Part shown: positions 33,922 to 43,674 of the stretch, one piece after another | How positions within the stretch are numbered: position 1 is the stretch's first letter | Layout: every line of letters starts with the position of its first letter | Assembly (NCBI GenBank): GCA_910589025.1 | Contig: CAJURM010000016.1 | Location: 4,144-68,143, forward strand | Direction of reading: 5' to 3' | DNA length: 64,000 nt | Origin: an uncultured Odoribacter sp. | GTDB lineage: Bacteria > Bacteroidota > Bacteroidia > Bacteroidales > Marinifilaceae | Position numbers and translations under genes: made by a program | Notes under the pieces: model-generated | Told to the model about the DNA's origin: nothing | The model's input: the letters and a program-made list of their open reading frames with translations, nothing else | Database searches by the model: none

Positions 33922-36900
33922 ATGAAGAACAGATACAATGATTTGAAAAGTAATTTACGAAGCATTTTGTCCCGTTTCAGATTGGAATTGCTTCTGTCGG
34001 ATCTGCTGAAGGGAACGGCATTTTTAGCAGGGTATGTATTGCTCTATTTTTTTGTGTATTATTGTTTTATAAATTTTTTCCCTGTTACTGTATTTTTCAA
34101 AAGCGTCTCTTTCTTCCTGTTTCTTGGCGGAGGGATATTTTTTGTTGTTTTTTTCTTGCTTCGTCCCCTCTATCTTTTTGTGATCTCTTTTCATTTGCAG
34201 AATAAAACGATATTGCGGCGGATTCTGCAATACTGTCCGGTGGCAAATGATGTTTTTGTGAGTTTGTATGACCTGGCTTTTCTTCCTGCTTCCGTGTCGG
34301 GTGATGAACAGTTGAAAGAAGCGGCTTTTGTTCAGAAATACCAGCTTTTGAATGATAAACGTCTCCGGGTTATTTTTCCTTTCAAGCTATTGCTGGGACA
34401 TTTGGCTGCATTGATTCTTTTGAGTGGTATGCTTTTCCTGAATGGCAGGAACCTTGGTGTTCTGTACCGGAATATGGCGGCTTATGATAAAATTGATGAC
34501 CCGCGTTTGAATGTTGATTTCCGGCTTTTGAATGAATCGTTGCATGCCGAATACGGAAAACCTTTTCAGTTGAAGCTGAAAGTGAGCAGTGACCTTTTTG
34601 AGGTAGGGAATGTTTTCGTTTGTTATGGTGGCGGTGAGTTTTTGATGAACCGCCGGGATTCGCTTTTCCTGTACAATTTCGACATGGTGAACAATGACAT
34701 TCTCTTTTATTTTAAAACGGGAGAAGCCAAGAGTGAGAATTACAGAATAAAAGTGTTGCCTACTCCGGAAATCAACGGCTGTCAGGTAACGGTAATCCCG
34801 CCTTCTTATACCGGATTGAAAGCGGAAGTCCTGAAAGATATTGCCGATTTCCGGGTCTTATATGGCTCGGTTTTGCGTTTTCATGTTCATTTTTCCAATG
34901 TGGATACCCTCTTTTTGCAAGCGGGCGGCAAATGGTCGCAAATCGCGTTAAAATCGCAGGGTGAAACGGATTTTACCCGTAAAATTACGGCTTCGGGAGA
35001 ATATACATTGTGGGGTTCGAATTCGGATTTTACCCGTAAGAATCTGATGAATTTCAGTGTTACCTGTGTTCCGGATCTTTATCCCGGCATTCAGGTGTCC
35101 GAATTGCAGGACTCTATGAATGTGTCACTGCACTATTTCTACGGAGTAATAACGGACGATTACGGTTTCTCCGATTTGCGATTTAATTATTCGTTAAACG
35201 GACAGACCAATACCGTTATGCCGGTACGGATAAATAAGAGTCTCAATACTCAGGAATTTTATTTTGAATTCAATTTTGCAGAGTTTGCCGGGATGGATAA
35301 GGCTAAAATCCATTACTTTTTTGAGGTATTTGATAATGATGCTGTTTCCGGTCCGAAAAGTACGCGTTCTGATGTCAGAAACTACTTGGTGCCCGATTTG
35401 AATTCGATTTTTGAATACAATACCGAAGTGAATGCCAATGTCAATACGGCGATGAATGAAGCCGAAAAACTGGCTAAGGATATTGTTGCGGGAGTAAAGG
35501 ACCTCCAGAAGAAAATGCTGGATAATTCTGTGGATAATTGGGAAAAACAGCAGCTTTCGAAAGATATTGTTGAAAAGAAGAATAAACTGGATAAACTTCT
35601 GACTGAAGTCCGGGAAGAGAATCAGAAAAAATCTTCCCTGAATAATAATTTCACGAAGCAGGACAGTGTTCTCCAGATGAAACAGCAGAAGATACAGGAT
35701 TTGCTGGACAAGATTATGGATGATGAGATGAAAAAGCTCATGGAGGAGTTCAGCAAACTTTCTGAGGAGTTCAGTAAGGAGAAATTCCAGAATATAGATG
35801 AAAAGATGAAACTGGGTTTTGACCAGTTGAGCGAAGAATTGGACCGGAACATCGAGTTACTGAAACGTTATCAGGTTGAAGAGCAGCACAACATGCTTTC
35901 CCAGCAATTGGAGCAGCTTAAAGAACAGCAAAACCGTTTTGATGACCGTGCCGGAGACACTTCTGCGGATTCTTTGCGTAAAGAAGCGGAGGATATACAG
36001 GAAAAGCTGGAAAATATAAAGGATAATTACAATAAATTGCAGGAAGAGAACAAGCAATTGTCCCAGCCTTTTGATCTTAAACCGATGGAGGATAAATTCA
36101 CTCCTTTGTCCGAAGATCTTCAAAAACAGAAAGAGAATGCTTCTGAAGGGAAAAAAGAGGAGAAACTCTCGGAGGAGATAAAGAAGGAGATGGATCGTTT
36201 GTCTGAGGAGGTGAAAAAACAACAGCAGGAGAATTTTATGCAGATGTCCCTTCCTAAAAAAGACATTGAATTGATAATCCAGAATATTTTATTAATTTCG
36301 TTTTCCCAGGAAGATTTGCTGCATCAGTTCCGTGAGGTGCCTGCACAGAGTGCCCGGTATAATGAATTGGGACGGTTGCAGGATATGAAAAAACTGGAAT
36401 ATAAAATTGTAAAGGACAGTTTATCGGCCATAGCCAGAGCCAACCTGATGCTGGCGTCGATTCTTAACGATAAATTTTATGACATCGAGATCAAATTCGG
36501 ACTTTTGCCGGATTATATTCAAAATAACAAAAGAAAAGAATTACTTGCCGAACAGCAGTATATTATCAGTTATTTGAATGATATGGCTTTGATTTTGAGT
36601 GAGGCTTTGCAGAAAGATAAATCGGAAGAAGGCGAAGCGGGTGGAAACGGTGAATCCGATAATTCGGGAGGAACCCGGAAAAAAGGGGGAAAAGGCGATA
36701 AAAACGAAGGGTATGGGAACCTGAAAAAATTCCAGAACGGTTTGAAGCGTCAGATGGAAGATTTACTTTCTCAGATGAAAAAAGGAGAAAAAGGAAAACC
36801 TTTACAGCAAGGAATCAGTAAGATAATACGGGAGAACGAACTTTTCCGGCAAAGTTTGAATGAATTTATGTCCGGTGAAGGAACTTTTTCAGAACAGGAA

Positions 36901-37233
36901 AAGCGTTTGTTGAATGAAATCAATAAACTGTTGGATGATAACATCCGGGATATAGCCAATTATTCTGTAACGAATCAATTGATACAGAGAAATAACTTGA
37001 TTTTTAATAAGCTGCTGATGTCTGAGAAAGCTTCCCGCGAGCGTGAGGAGTATGAAGAGAAGAGGAAATCTGTGACAGCGGACGAGACGAAATTCGAGCG
37101 TCCGGAATTGTATTTTAAATCGGATAAAAAACGCAGTTTAATGAAAACGGATTTGCAAAAATCAGGTGTTAAGCTTAGTCCCTATTTTAAGAATTTGTAT
37201 AACAACTATTATATCAAGCTTGGTGATGAATAA
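33922..37233 (+). CDS. DUF4175-like membrane protein with long coiled coil
   Basis: 1103 residues. Two or three membrane helices lie near the N-terminus (about 32-90) and one near 155-172. A beta-rich extracytoplasmic part (about 180-490) follows, then a very long Glu/Lys/Gln-rich coiled coil (about 500-790) and a helical C-terminus with a Gly/Glu-rich linker. This layout matches large DUF4175-type proteins found in Bacteroidota near mnmG. Function unknown. Its 3' end overlaps the next gene by 8 bp, implying coupled translation. Confidence 0.75.
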   Translation: MKNRYNDLKSNLRSILSRFRLELLLSDLLKGTAFLAGYVLLYFFVYYCFINFFPVTVFFKSVSFFLFLGGGIFFVVFFLLRPLYLFVISFHLQNKTILRRILQYCPVANDVFVSLYDLAFLPASVSGDEQLKEAAFVQKYQLLNDKRLRVIFPFKLLLGHLAALILLSGMLFLNGRNLGVLYRNMAAYDKIDDPRLNVDFRLLNESLHAEYGKPFQLKLKVSSDLFEVGNVFVCYGGGEFLMNRRDSLFLYNFDMVNNDILFYFKTGEAKSENYRIKVLPTPEINGCQVTVIPPSYTGLKAEVLKDIADFRVLYGSVLRFHVHFSNVDTLFLQAGGKWSQIALKSQGETDFTRKITASGEYTLWGSNSDFTRKNLMNFSVTCVPDLYPGIQVSELQDSMNVSLHYFYGVITDDYGFSDLRFNYSLNGQTNTVMPVRINKSLNTQEFYFEFNFAEFAGMDKAKIHYFFEVFDNDAVSGPKSTRSDVRNYLVPDLNSIFEYNTEVNANVNTAMNEAEKLAKDIVAGVKDLQKKMLDNSVDNWEKQQLSKDIVEKKNKLDKLLTEVREENQKKSSLNNNFTKQDSVLQMKQQKIQDLLDKIMDDEMKKLMEEFSKLSEEFSKEKFQNIDEKMKLGFDQLSEELDRNIELLKRYQVEEQHNMLSQQLEQLKEQQNRFDDRAGDTSADSLRKEAEDIQEKLENIKDNYNKLQEENKQLSQPFDLKPMEDKFTPLSEDLQKQKENASEGKKEEKLSEEIKKEMDRLSEEVKKQQQENFMQMSLPKKDIELIIQNILLISFSQEDLLHQFREVPAQSARYNELGRLQDMKKLEYKIVKDSLSAIARANLMLASILNDKFYDIEIKFGLLPDYIQNNKRKELLAEQQYIISYLNDMALILSEALQKDKSEEGEAGGNGESDNSGGTRKKGGKGDKNEGYGNLKKFQNGLKRQMEDLLSQMKKGEKGKPLQQGISKIIRENELFRQSLNEFMSGEGTFSEQEKRLLNEINKLLDDNIRDIANYSVTNQLIQRNNLIFNKLLMSEKASREREEYEEKRKSVTADETKFERPELYFKSDKKRSLMKTDLQKSGVKLSPYFKNLYNNYYIKLGDE

Positions 37234-37624
37234 ATTGAATTTATCTATATCGTCTGAAGTTGGAAATATTGTCAAAGTGGAAAACTTCATTGAAAGTTTT
37301 GGCGATACATTTGGTTTGAAACCCGAATTGTTCGGAAAAATCAGTTTGCCTGTGATTGAGGCGGTAAACAATGCCATCCTTTCCGGAAACAAACTGTCAC
37401 CGGACAAGAAAGTCTGTCTGGAAGCCTGGAAAGAAAAGGATAAATTTTATGTTTCCGTACAGGATGAAGGAGAAGGGTTTGACTATACAAACATTCCCGA
37501 TCCGACGTTGCCCGATAATATCGAAAAAGTGGCAGGCAGAGGGTTGTATGTCATGAAAACTTTATCGGACGAATTATTGTTTGAAAACAACGGGGCGAAA
37601 GTGACCCTGGTTTTCAATCTCTAA
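37226..37624 (+). CDS. Anti-sigma-factor-type ATP-binding protein (HATPase_c_2)
   Basis: 132 residues from the ATG at 37226, which overlaps the stop of the preceding gene; the longer open frame upstream is the shadow of that gene. The GHKL fold motifs are clear: PVIEAVNNAI (N-box), QDEGEGFDY (G1) and GRGLYVMKTLSD (G2). RsbW/SpoIIAB-like proteins of this type bind sigma factors or anti-anti-sigma proteins. No antagonist STAS gene is adjacent. Confidence 0.85.
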   Translation: MNKLNLSISSEVGNIVKVENFIESFGDTFGLKPELFGKISLPVIEAVNNAILSGNKLSPDKKVCLEAWKEKDKFYVSVQDEGEGFDYTNIPDPTLPDNIEKVAGRGLYVMKTLSDELLFENNGAKVTLVFNL

Positions 37625-37633
37625 TCTTTTTTT

Positions 37634-38062
37634 ATGAAAGAAGTCTTGTTCTACGAAGAAGGTGTGGAACTTCCCGCATTTTTTTCCGGAAAATTGATTG
37701 AAAACTGGCTGGAGGTAATTGCTTCTCATTATTCAAGGAAAATAGGGGCTCTGTCCTTTATTTTTTGTCATGACGATTACATTCTGGATGTCAACCGCAA
37801 GTACCTGAATCATGACTACTATACGGATGTAATTACCTTTGATTATTGTGATAATCAAATACTTTCCGGAGATGTTTTTATTAGTCTGGACACAGTGCGT
37901 TCCAATGCTGTTCAGTTTGGGGTGGATTTTGAATCGGAGTTTCACCGGGTGGTTTGTCATTCCGTACTCCATTTAATCGGTTTTAAAGACAAAACAGATC
38001 CCGATAGTGTATTGATGCGTGAAAATGAAAATATTTGCTTAGATCTTCTTAAAAGAGTGTAA
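37634..38062 (+). CDS. ybeY: Endoribonuclease YbeY (16S rRNA maturation)
   Basis: 142 residues. The metal-binding region reads CHSVLHLIGFKDKT: the first two ligands of the usual H-x3-H-x5-H pattern are kept, but the third position is aspartate instead of histidine, a variant I believe is common in Bacteroidota. The upstream Asp-Val-Ile-Thr-Phe segment (YYTDVITFDY) is also conserved. It sits between the anti-sigma-type gene and mnmG, with a 1-bp gap to the latter. Confidence 0.93.
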   Translation: MKEVLFYEEGVELPAFFSGKLIENWLEVIASHYSRKIGALSFIFCHDDYILDVNRKYLNHDYYTDVITFDYCDNQILSGDVFISLDTVRSNAVQFGVDFESEFHRVVCHSVLHLIGFKDKTDPDSVLMRENENICLDLLKRV

Positions 38063-38063
38063 A

Positions 38064-39941
38064 ATGACGGGTTTATTGCCTGATTACGATATTATCGTGA
38101 TAGGGGCCGGACATGCCGGGTGTGAAGCTGCTTGTGCTGCTGCTAACCTGGGGTCGCGGACTTTGCTTATCACGCTGGATATGAATAAAATAGCTCAGAT
38201 GTCCTGTAATCCGGCCATTGGCGGAATAGCTAAAGGTCAAATAGTCAGGGAAATAGATGCATTGGGAGGTATGACGGGGCGGGTTACGGACGAGAGTTCC
38301 ATACAATTCCGGATGTTGAACCGTTCCAAAGGTCCCGCTATGTGGAGTCCGCGGGCACAGTGTGACCGGATGCGGTTTTCGGAAAATTGGAGGAGAGTGC
38401 TTGAGAATACGGATAATTTGGACATGTGGCAGGACGATGCCGTGCGGTTGTTGGTACATGACGGCCAAGTGGCAGGTGTTTTTACCTCTTTGGGTGTTGA
38501 ATTTAAAGCCCGGAAGATTATCTTGACAAACGGGACTTTTCTTAACGGATTGATGCACGTGGGTAAGGTAAGTTTCCAGGGAGGAAGGATTGCTGAACCG
38601 GCTTCGTTTGGTATCTCTGCTCAGTTAGAAGAACTGGGGTTTGAGGTGGGACGCATGAAGACGGGAACTCCGGTGAGGATTGACGGTCGCAGTGTGGATT
38701 TCAGTAAACTCACGGAACAGGGAGGAGACGGAGATTTTCATCATTTTTCTTATCTTGATTATACCTCTGTGTTGAAACAGAGAGCCTGTTATATGGCTTA
38801 TACGAACGAAAAGGTACACGATGTATTGCGTGAAGGCTTTTCAGACAGTCCGCTTTTTAATGGAACGATCCAGAGCATAGGCCCCCGTTATTGTCCGAGT
38901 ATTGAAACTAAACTGAATACTTTTTCTGAACGCACCAGTCACCATCTGTTTTTGGAACCGGAGGGAGAAAATACGACCGAATTTTATCTGAACGGTTTTT
39001 CTTCTTCTTTGCCCTGGGATGTTCAGCTGCGGGGACTTCGTTTGGTGGAGGGTTTTGAGCAGGTACGGATTTTCCGTCCAGGATATGCCATCGAATATGA
39101 TTATTTTCCTCCGACACAGTTGTATCACACATTGGAGACCAAACGCATTAAAGGGCTTTATTTTGCAGGTCAGATCAACGGTACAACGGGCTATGAAGAA
39201 GCAGCAGCCCAAGGGTTGATGGCAGGGATAAATGCCCACCTGTCACTTTGTTCGGATAAAGAGTTTGTTTTACAGCGCGACGAGGCCTATATCGGAGTGT
39301 TGATTGATGATTTGGTCACCAAAGGTGTTGATGAGCCTTACCGCATGTTTACTTCGCGGGCAGAATACCGCATTTTATTGCGGCAGGATAATGCAGACAG
39401 TCGTCTGACACCGAAGGGTTTTGAATTGGGATTAGTAAAAGAAGACCGATATAATATTTTTATTGATAAAATTAAAAAGCGGGATCTGTTGGTTGATTTT
39501 ATCCGGAATTACAGTGTAAAACCCGATGAAATTAATGATTGTCTTTCCCGGTTGGAATCGCAGCCTCTGAAACAGGGGATGAAATTGGTAGATGTTTTAA
39601 CCCGTCCCCAACTTACCATAGATTCATTACTGGATGCCTTGCTTCCTTTGAAGCAATTTATTGAAGAACATGCAATCAGGGAGGAAATTGTAGAGTCTGC
39701 TGAAATATTGATAAAATATTCGGGTTATATCGACCGGGAGCGTCAATTGGCAGATAAATTGCAACGATTGGAGAATTTGGTGATAGCAGGAAAATTTAAT
39801 TACGAGGAGTTACAGAACCTCTCTATAGAGGCCCGGCAAAAACTGTCAAAGATACAACCCCGAACCATTGGACAGGCTTCCCGGATCAGTGGAGTTTCCC
39901 CTGCCGACATTAATGTTTTACTGATATTAATGGGACGTTAA
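38064..39941 (+). CDS. mnmG: tRNA uridine-5-carboxymethylaminomethyl modification enzyme MnmG
   Basis: 625 residues, full length. With MnmE it modifies the wobble uridine of several tRNAs, using FAD and methylene-tetrahydrofolate. The FAD-binding motif GAGHAGCEAA is at 14-23 and the signature NPAIGGIAKGQIVREIDALGG follows near 51; the C-terminal helical MnmE/tRNA-binding domain ends in GVSPADINVLLILM. mnmG lies near the replication origin in many bacteria, which is relevant to the parS-like site just downstream. Confidence 0.98.
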   Translation: MTGLLPDYDIIVIGAGHAGCEAACAAANLGSRTLLITLDMNKIAQMSCNPAIGGIAKGQIVREIDALGGMTGRVTDESSIQFRMLNRSKGPAMWSPRAQCDRMRFSENWRRVLENTDNLDMWQDDAVRLLVHDGQVAGVFTSLGVEFKARKIILTNGTFLNGLMHVGKVSFQGGRIAEPASFGISAQLEELGFEVGRMKTGTPVRIDGRSVDFSKLTEQGGDGDFHHFSYLDYTSVLKQRACYMAYTNEKVHDVLREGFSDSPLFNGTIQSIGPRYCPSIETKLNTFSERTSHHLFLEPEGENTTEFYLNGFSSSLPWDVQLRGLRLVEGFEQVRIFRPGYAIEYDYFPPTQLYHTLETKRIKGLYFAGQINGTTGYEEAAAQGLMAGINAHLSLCSDKEFVLQRDEAYIGVLIDDLVTKGVDEPYRMFTSRAEYRILLRQDNADSRLTPKGFELGLVKEDRYNIFIDKIKKRDLLVDFIRNYSVKPDEINDCLSRLESQPLKQGMKLVDVLTRPQLTIDSLLDALLPLKQFIEEHAIREEIVESAEILIKYSGYIDRERQLADKLQRLENLVIAGKFNYEELQNLSIEARQKLSKIQPRTIGQASRISGVSPADINVLLILMGR

Positions 39942-39960
39942 TTTTGCAGCGAAGAGGGAC

Positions 39961-39976
39961 TGTTTCACGTGGAACG
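39961..39976. promoter_or_regulatory. parS-like palindrome (candidate ParB site)
   Basis: TGTTTCACGTGGAACG in the 95-bp gap between mnmG and the adenine deaminase gene. It matches the widely conserved parS consensus TGTTTCACGTGAAACA at 14 of 16 positions, with the CACGTG core intact. Confidence 0.5.
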
Positions 39977-40036
39977 TTCAAAAAGGTGCGAAGAGAGGGG
40001 TGTCTGAAGGTGAGATAAAATTTAATTCGGAGAGAA

Positions 40037-41671
40037 GTGGAGATTATAGAAGGAAATATCATAGATATTCATAGCGCTCGGATTTATCCCGGTAAAATTT
40101 CTATTTCAAATGGAAAGATTCTGAAAATTGAAAAGAGTAGCAGTGTTTATTCGACTTTTATCTCTCCGGGATTGATAGATGCCCATGTCCACATCGAGAG
40201 TTCGATGCTGACTCCGTTTCATTTTGCCGATCTGATTGTTTCTAAAGGAACATTAGCCATTGTAAACGATCCCCATGAAATTGCCAATGTGATGGGAGAA
40301 CGGGGTATTCGTTTTATGATAGAGAATGGACGAGAGGCAAAAGTGAAGTGTTTTTTCGGTATTCCCTCTTGTGTACCTGCTACGCCTTTTGATTCTTCGG
40401 GAGAGATTATTTCAGCAGAAGCGACCGAGCGATTGGCAGCAACAGGGGAGTTTGTCTGTTTGTCGGAAATGATGAATGTGCCGGGAGTTTTGAATGGGGA
40501 TCCGGAAGTGGTGTGTAAATTGGAGATAGCAAAAAAGTATCGCTTAAAAATAGATGGACATGCACCGTTGCTATCTGGGAGTGCGCTAAAAAAATACATT
40601 CAGGCAGATATATCGACTGACCATGAATGTTCGAATCTGGATGAAGCATTAGAGAAAATTGCCGGTGGAATGAAAATCCTGATTCGCGAAGGCAGTGCTG
40701 CTAAAAATTACAATGCGCTAAAACCGTTGATTGCTTCTCATCCGGATGTACTGATGTTTTGTACGGACGATGCACATCCCGATGAAATCATACGAAATGG
40801 ACATATCGACCAGTTGGTCCGTCTTGCTCTTCGGGATGGTTTTGATTTATTCACGGTTTTAAAAATCGCTTGCCTGAATCCGGTCAAACACTATCATTTA
40901 CCTGTCGGAACGCTTCGGGAGGGTGAAAATGCAGATTTTATCAGAATTGAAAATTTGGACTCATTTGAAGTCCTGGAAGCATATAAGGACGGGAGAAAAG
41001 TGTATAAAAAGGGGGAAAATAGTATTTCTGATTCACAAGATAGCCCTGATTTTTCAGACATGAATCAATTTGCTCAACAGAAGATAGAATTATCTGTTTT
41101 GAAAAAAAGTGCACTTCCGGAACGGAATCTCTGCATAACATTGACAGACGGAGAAATTATTACTTCCAAATCCTTTTTTGATGCAGGACAGGAAAGTGAT
41201 TTCGAATCGGATGTCAGTCGCGACATATTGAAAATAGTCTATCTTAATCGCTATTCTTCTGAAAAAAGGCCTCAAATATCCTGGATAAAAGGGATAGGAT
41301 TGAAAGAAGGAGCTTTTGCTACGAGTATCGCCCACGATTCACACAATATTTTGGCTGTAGGATGTTCGGATGTTGCTATTCAGGCAGTCATAAACCGAAT
41401 TATTGAGAATAAAGGAGGATTAGTCGTTAAAAATTCTTCCGGTATACATACGCTTGATTTGCCGATTGGAGGCATTATGAGTAATAAAAATGCGGTGGAA
41501 GTGGCTGAAAAGTATGAATTTTTAATTTCGGAAGTGAGAAAATCAGGATGTAAGTTGCATGCACCCTTTATGACGCTTGCTTTCATGTCTTTAATTGTTA
41601 TTCCGGAAGTGAAAATAGGAGAAAAAGGCTTGTTTGACTTTAAAACTTTTCGTTTTTTGGAAGAACAATAG
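40037..41671 (+). CDS. ade: Adenine deaminase
   Basis: 544 residues. It converts adenine to hypoxanthine in purine salvage. The start is GTG at 40037, which places the family N-terminus (MEIIEGNIIDIHSARI) correctly; no ATG fits. Metal-binding motif HVHIESS (His50, His52), DPHE, the DGHAP segment, DHECS and CTDDAHPDEI are all present, in the order of the amidohydrolase family adenine deaminases. No anomalies. Confidence 0.95.
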   Translation: MEIIEGNIIDIHSARIYPGKISISNGKILKIEKSSSVYSTFISPGLIDAHVHIESSMLTPFHFADLIVSKGTLAIVNDPHEIANVMGERGIRFMIENGREAKVKCFFGIPSCVPATPFDSSGEIISAEATERLAATGEFVCLSEMMNVPGVLNGDPEVVCKLEIAKKYRLKIDGHAPLLSGSALKKYIQADISTDHECSNLDEALEKIAGGMKILIREGSAAKNYNALKPLIASHPDVLMFCTDDAHPDEIIRNGHIDQLVRLALRDGFDLFTVLKIACLNPVKHYHLPVGTLREGENADFIRIENLDSFEVLEAYKDGRKVYKKGENSISDSQDSPDFSDMNQFAQQKIELSVLKKSALPERNLCITLTDGEIITSKSFFDAGQESDFESDVSRDILKIVYLNRYSSEKRPQISWIKGIGLKEGAFATSIAHDSHNILAVGCSDVAIQAVINRIIENKGGLVVKNSSGIHTLDLPIGGIMSNKNAVEVAEKYEFLISEVRKSGCKLHAPFMTLAFMSLIVIPEVKIGEKGLFDFKTFRFLEEQ

Positions 41672-41741
41672 TCGACAGAGGATTGATATTCTCTGATTAT
41701 GGACGGAGATAGGGTAGATATATGCTAAAAACAATGGAAAT

Positions 41742-43544
41742 ATGGCTTTATATGATGATGAACTAAAGGAAAAAGTGCATAAACTTCCAGCCAGTCCCGG
41801 TGTATATCAGTATTTTGATGCTACGGGTAAGATTATTTATATCGGTAAGGCTAAAAATCTCAAAAATAGGGTTCTCTCTTACTTAAATAAGGTCAATCAA
41901 ACGGGAAAAACACAGGTTTTAGTCCGTAAAATCTGTGATTTGAAATACATTGTCGTCGAATCGGAGCAAGATGCCTTGCTTTTGGAGAATAATCTGATAA
42001 AAAAATACAAGCCCAAATACAATATTTTACTGAAAGATGACAAGACGTATCCCTGGATTTGTATTGTAAAAGAGCCTTTTCCGCGTGTATTTACAACCCG
42101 GCGCATTGTGCGTGACGGGTCGGAATATTTTGGTCCTTATACTTCTGCCAGGTTTGCCAATACCCTGATGGGGCTTATTCGTTCTCTTTATAAATTGAGA
42201 ACATGTCGTTTACCACTGAATACCAGGAGTATTGCCGATGGAAAATTCAAAGTATGCCTGGAGTACCACATCGGTAACTGTCAGGCTCCCTGTGTCGGCA
42301 GGATGCCGGAGGAAGAATATAATGACTTTATTTCACAGATACGGAACATCCTGAAAGGCAATATTTCCTCTGTGATTGTCCATTTGCAGCGAAAAATGGA
42401 GGAGTTTGCAAGCGGATTGCAGTTTGAAAAGGCACACGAAGTCAAAACAGCTATTGAAGAATTGCGGACATATCAGTCGAAATCGACAATTGTAAACCCC
42501 GGATTAAGCGATATTGATGTGTTTTCTTACATAGAGGACGAGCGATATGCTTATGTAAACTATTTACGCATTATACATGGCGCTGTGAATCAGGTACATA
42601 CGATTGAGATTGAAAAAAAGGTGGAGGAAGAAAAGGAGGAAATCCTGGCTTTTGCCATTTACGAAATCCGACAGATGATGAAGAGTGCCTCTAAAGAGGT
42701 GATTGTTCCGTTTTATCCTGATGTTAAATTAATTGATATTCAATACATTATACCAAAAATCGGTGATAAAAAACAATTGTTGGAGCTTTCGGAAAGAAAT
42801 GTGGCCTACTTTAAACTTGATAAAGATCGGCAAAGAACCTTGAAAAAAGAGGATTCTAAGTTTTCTATTCTGAAAACGATAAAAACGGAATTGAAATTGC
42901 CCTCGTTGCCCCACCGGATGGAGTGTTTTGACAATTCAAATACGCAGGGGACGAATCCAGTGGCGTCATGTGTAGTATTTTTGGACGGGAAACCGGCTAA
43001 AAGGGAGTATCGAAAGTTTCACGTGAAAACAGTAGAAGGTCCGGATGATTTTGCCTCTATGGAAGAAATTATTTTGCGGCGTTACAGACGGGTATTGGAG
43101 GAAGGGCGGGAGCTGCCCGACCTGATTGTGATAGATGGTGGAAAAGGGCAGTTGCATTCGGCTGTGAATAGTTTGAAAAAGCTGGATTTATACGGGAAAA
43201 TACCGATTATCGGATTGGCGAAGCGTATGGAAGAGATTTATTATCCCGGAGATAAAGATCCTTATCTCTTGGCTAAAAATTCGGTTTCTCTGAAAACATT
43301 GATGCATATCCGGGATGAAGCACATCGTTTCGGTATCACTTTTCACCGTCAGTTGCGGGAAAAACCGCTTACCAAAAGCGTGTTGAATGATATTAAAGGC
43401 ATTGGAAAGAAAACGGAGGAGCAGCTTATCCGGCATTTTAAATCGGTTGAAAATATCCGTAAAGCCAGCCTGGCGGAATTGGCGGCGGCAATAGGGGTGT
43501 CCAAAGCGAAAATCGTTTGTGAATTTTTTAACGGAGAGTCTTAA
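41742..43544 (+). CDS. uvrC: UvrABC system protein C
   Basis: 600 residues. Nucleotide-excision-repair endonuclease making both incisions. The GIY-YIG domain is N-terminal (SPGVYQYFDATGKIIYIGKA), followed by the UVR domain (about 205-240), the RNase-H-like catalytic half containing MECFDNSNTQG and DLIVIDGGKGQ, and two helix-hairpin-helix motifs at the end (IKGIGKKTEEQLIRHF). Complete. Confidence 0.98.
   Translation: MALYDDELKEKVHKLPASPGVYQYFDATGKIIYIGKAKNLKNRVLSYLNKVNQTGKTQVLVRKICDLKYIVVESEQDALLLENNLIKKYKPKYNILLKDDKTYPWICIVKEPFPRVFTTRRIVRDGSEYFGPYTSARFANTLMGLIRSLYKLRTCRLPLNTRSIADGKFKVCLEYHIGNCQAPCVGRMPEEEYNDFISQIRNILKGNISSVIVHLQRKMEEFASGLQFEKAHEVKTAIEELRTYQSKSTIVNPGLSDIDVFSYIEDERYAYVNYLRIIHGAVNQVHTIEIEKKVEEEKEEILAFAIYEIRQMMKSASKEVIVPFYPDVKLIDIQYIIPKIGDKKQLLELSERNVAYFKLDKDRQRTLKKEDSKFSILKTIKTELKLPSLPHRMECFDNSNTQGTNPVASCVVFLDGKPAKREYRKFHVKTVEGPDDFASMEEIILRRYRRVLEEGRELPDLIVIDGGKGQLHSAVNSLKKLDLYGKIPIIGLAKRMEEIYYPGDKDPYLLAKNSVSLKTLMHIRDEAHRFGITFHRQLREKPLTKSVLNDIKGIGKKTEEQLIRHFKSVENIRKASLAELAAAIGVSKAKIVCEFFNGES
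43016..43030. promoter_or_regulatory. Second parS-like palindrome, inside uvrC
   Basis: GTTTCACGTGAAAAC with a perfect 12-bp palindromic centre TTTCACGTGAAA. It lies within conserved uvrC codons (FHVK), so coding constraint could explain it; hence low confidence as a functional site. Confidence 0.3.
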
Positions 43545-43548
43545 AAAA

Positions 43549-43583
43549 AGCGGTTCAATGCCGTTGGTAGGGCAAGAACCGCT
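43549..43583. terminator. Hairpin directly after uvrC
   Basis: Arms AGCGGTTC and GAACCGCT around a 19-nt loop, starting 5 bp after the uvrC stop, with an A-run before it (a T-run for minus-strand transcripts). Probably part of a bidirectional termination region between convergent genes. Confidence 0.5.
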
Positions 43584-43587
43584 GAGG

Positions 43588-43630
43588 AATCTTCCTGCAA
43601 GTTACTTGATAGAGAACTTGCAGGAAGATT
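43588..43630. terminator. Long perfect hairpin between convergent uvrC and DUF3857 gene
   Basis: Sixteen-bp perfect stem AATCTTCCTGCAAGTT with its complement at 43615-43630 and an 11-nt loop. Located in the 130-bp gap where transcription from both sides ends. Confidence 0.6.
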
Positions 43631-43674
43631 ATTTCTGATTATCATAGCTGAAAAATAGCACTTTTTAGTTGATT

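Noticed and set aside
35529..35537. TGTGGATAA, reverse DnaA box in the DUF4175 gene
   Set aside because: Isolated and inside coding sequence.
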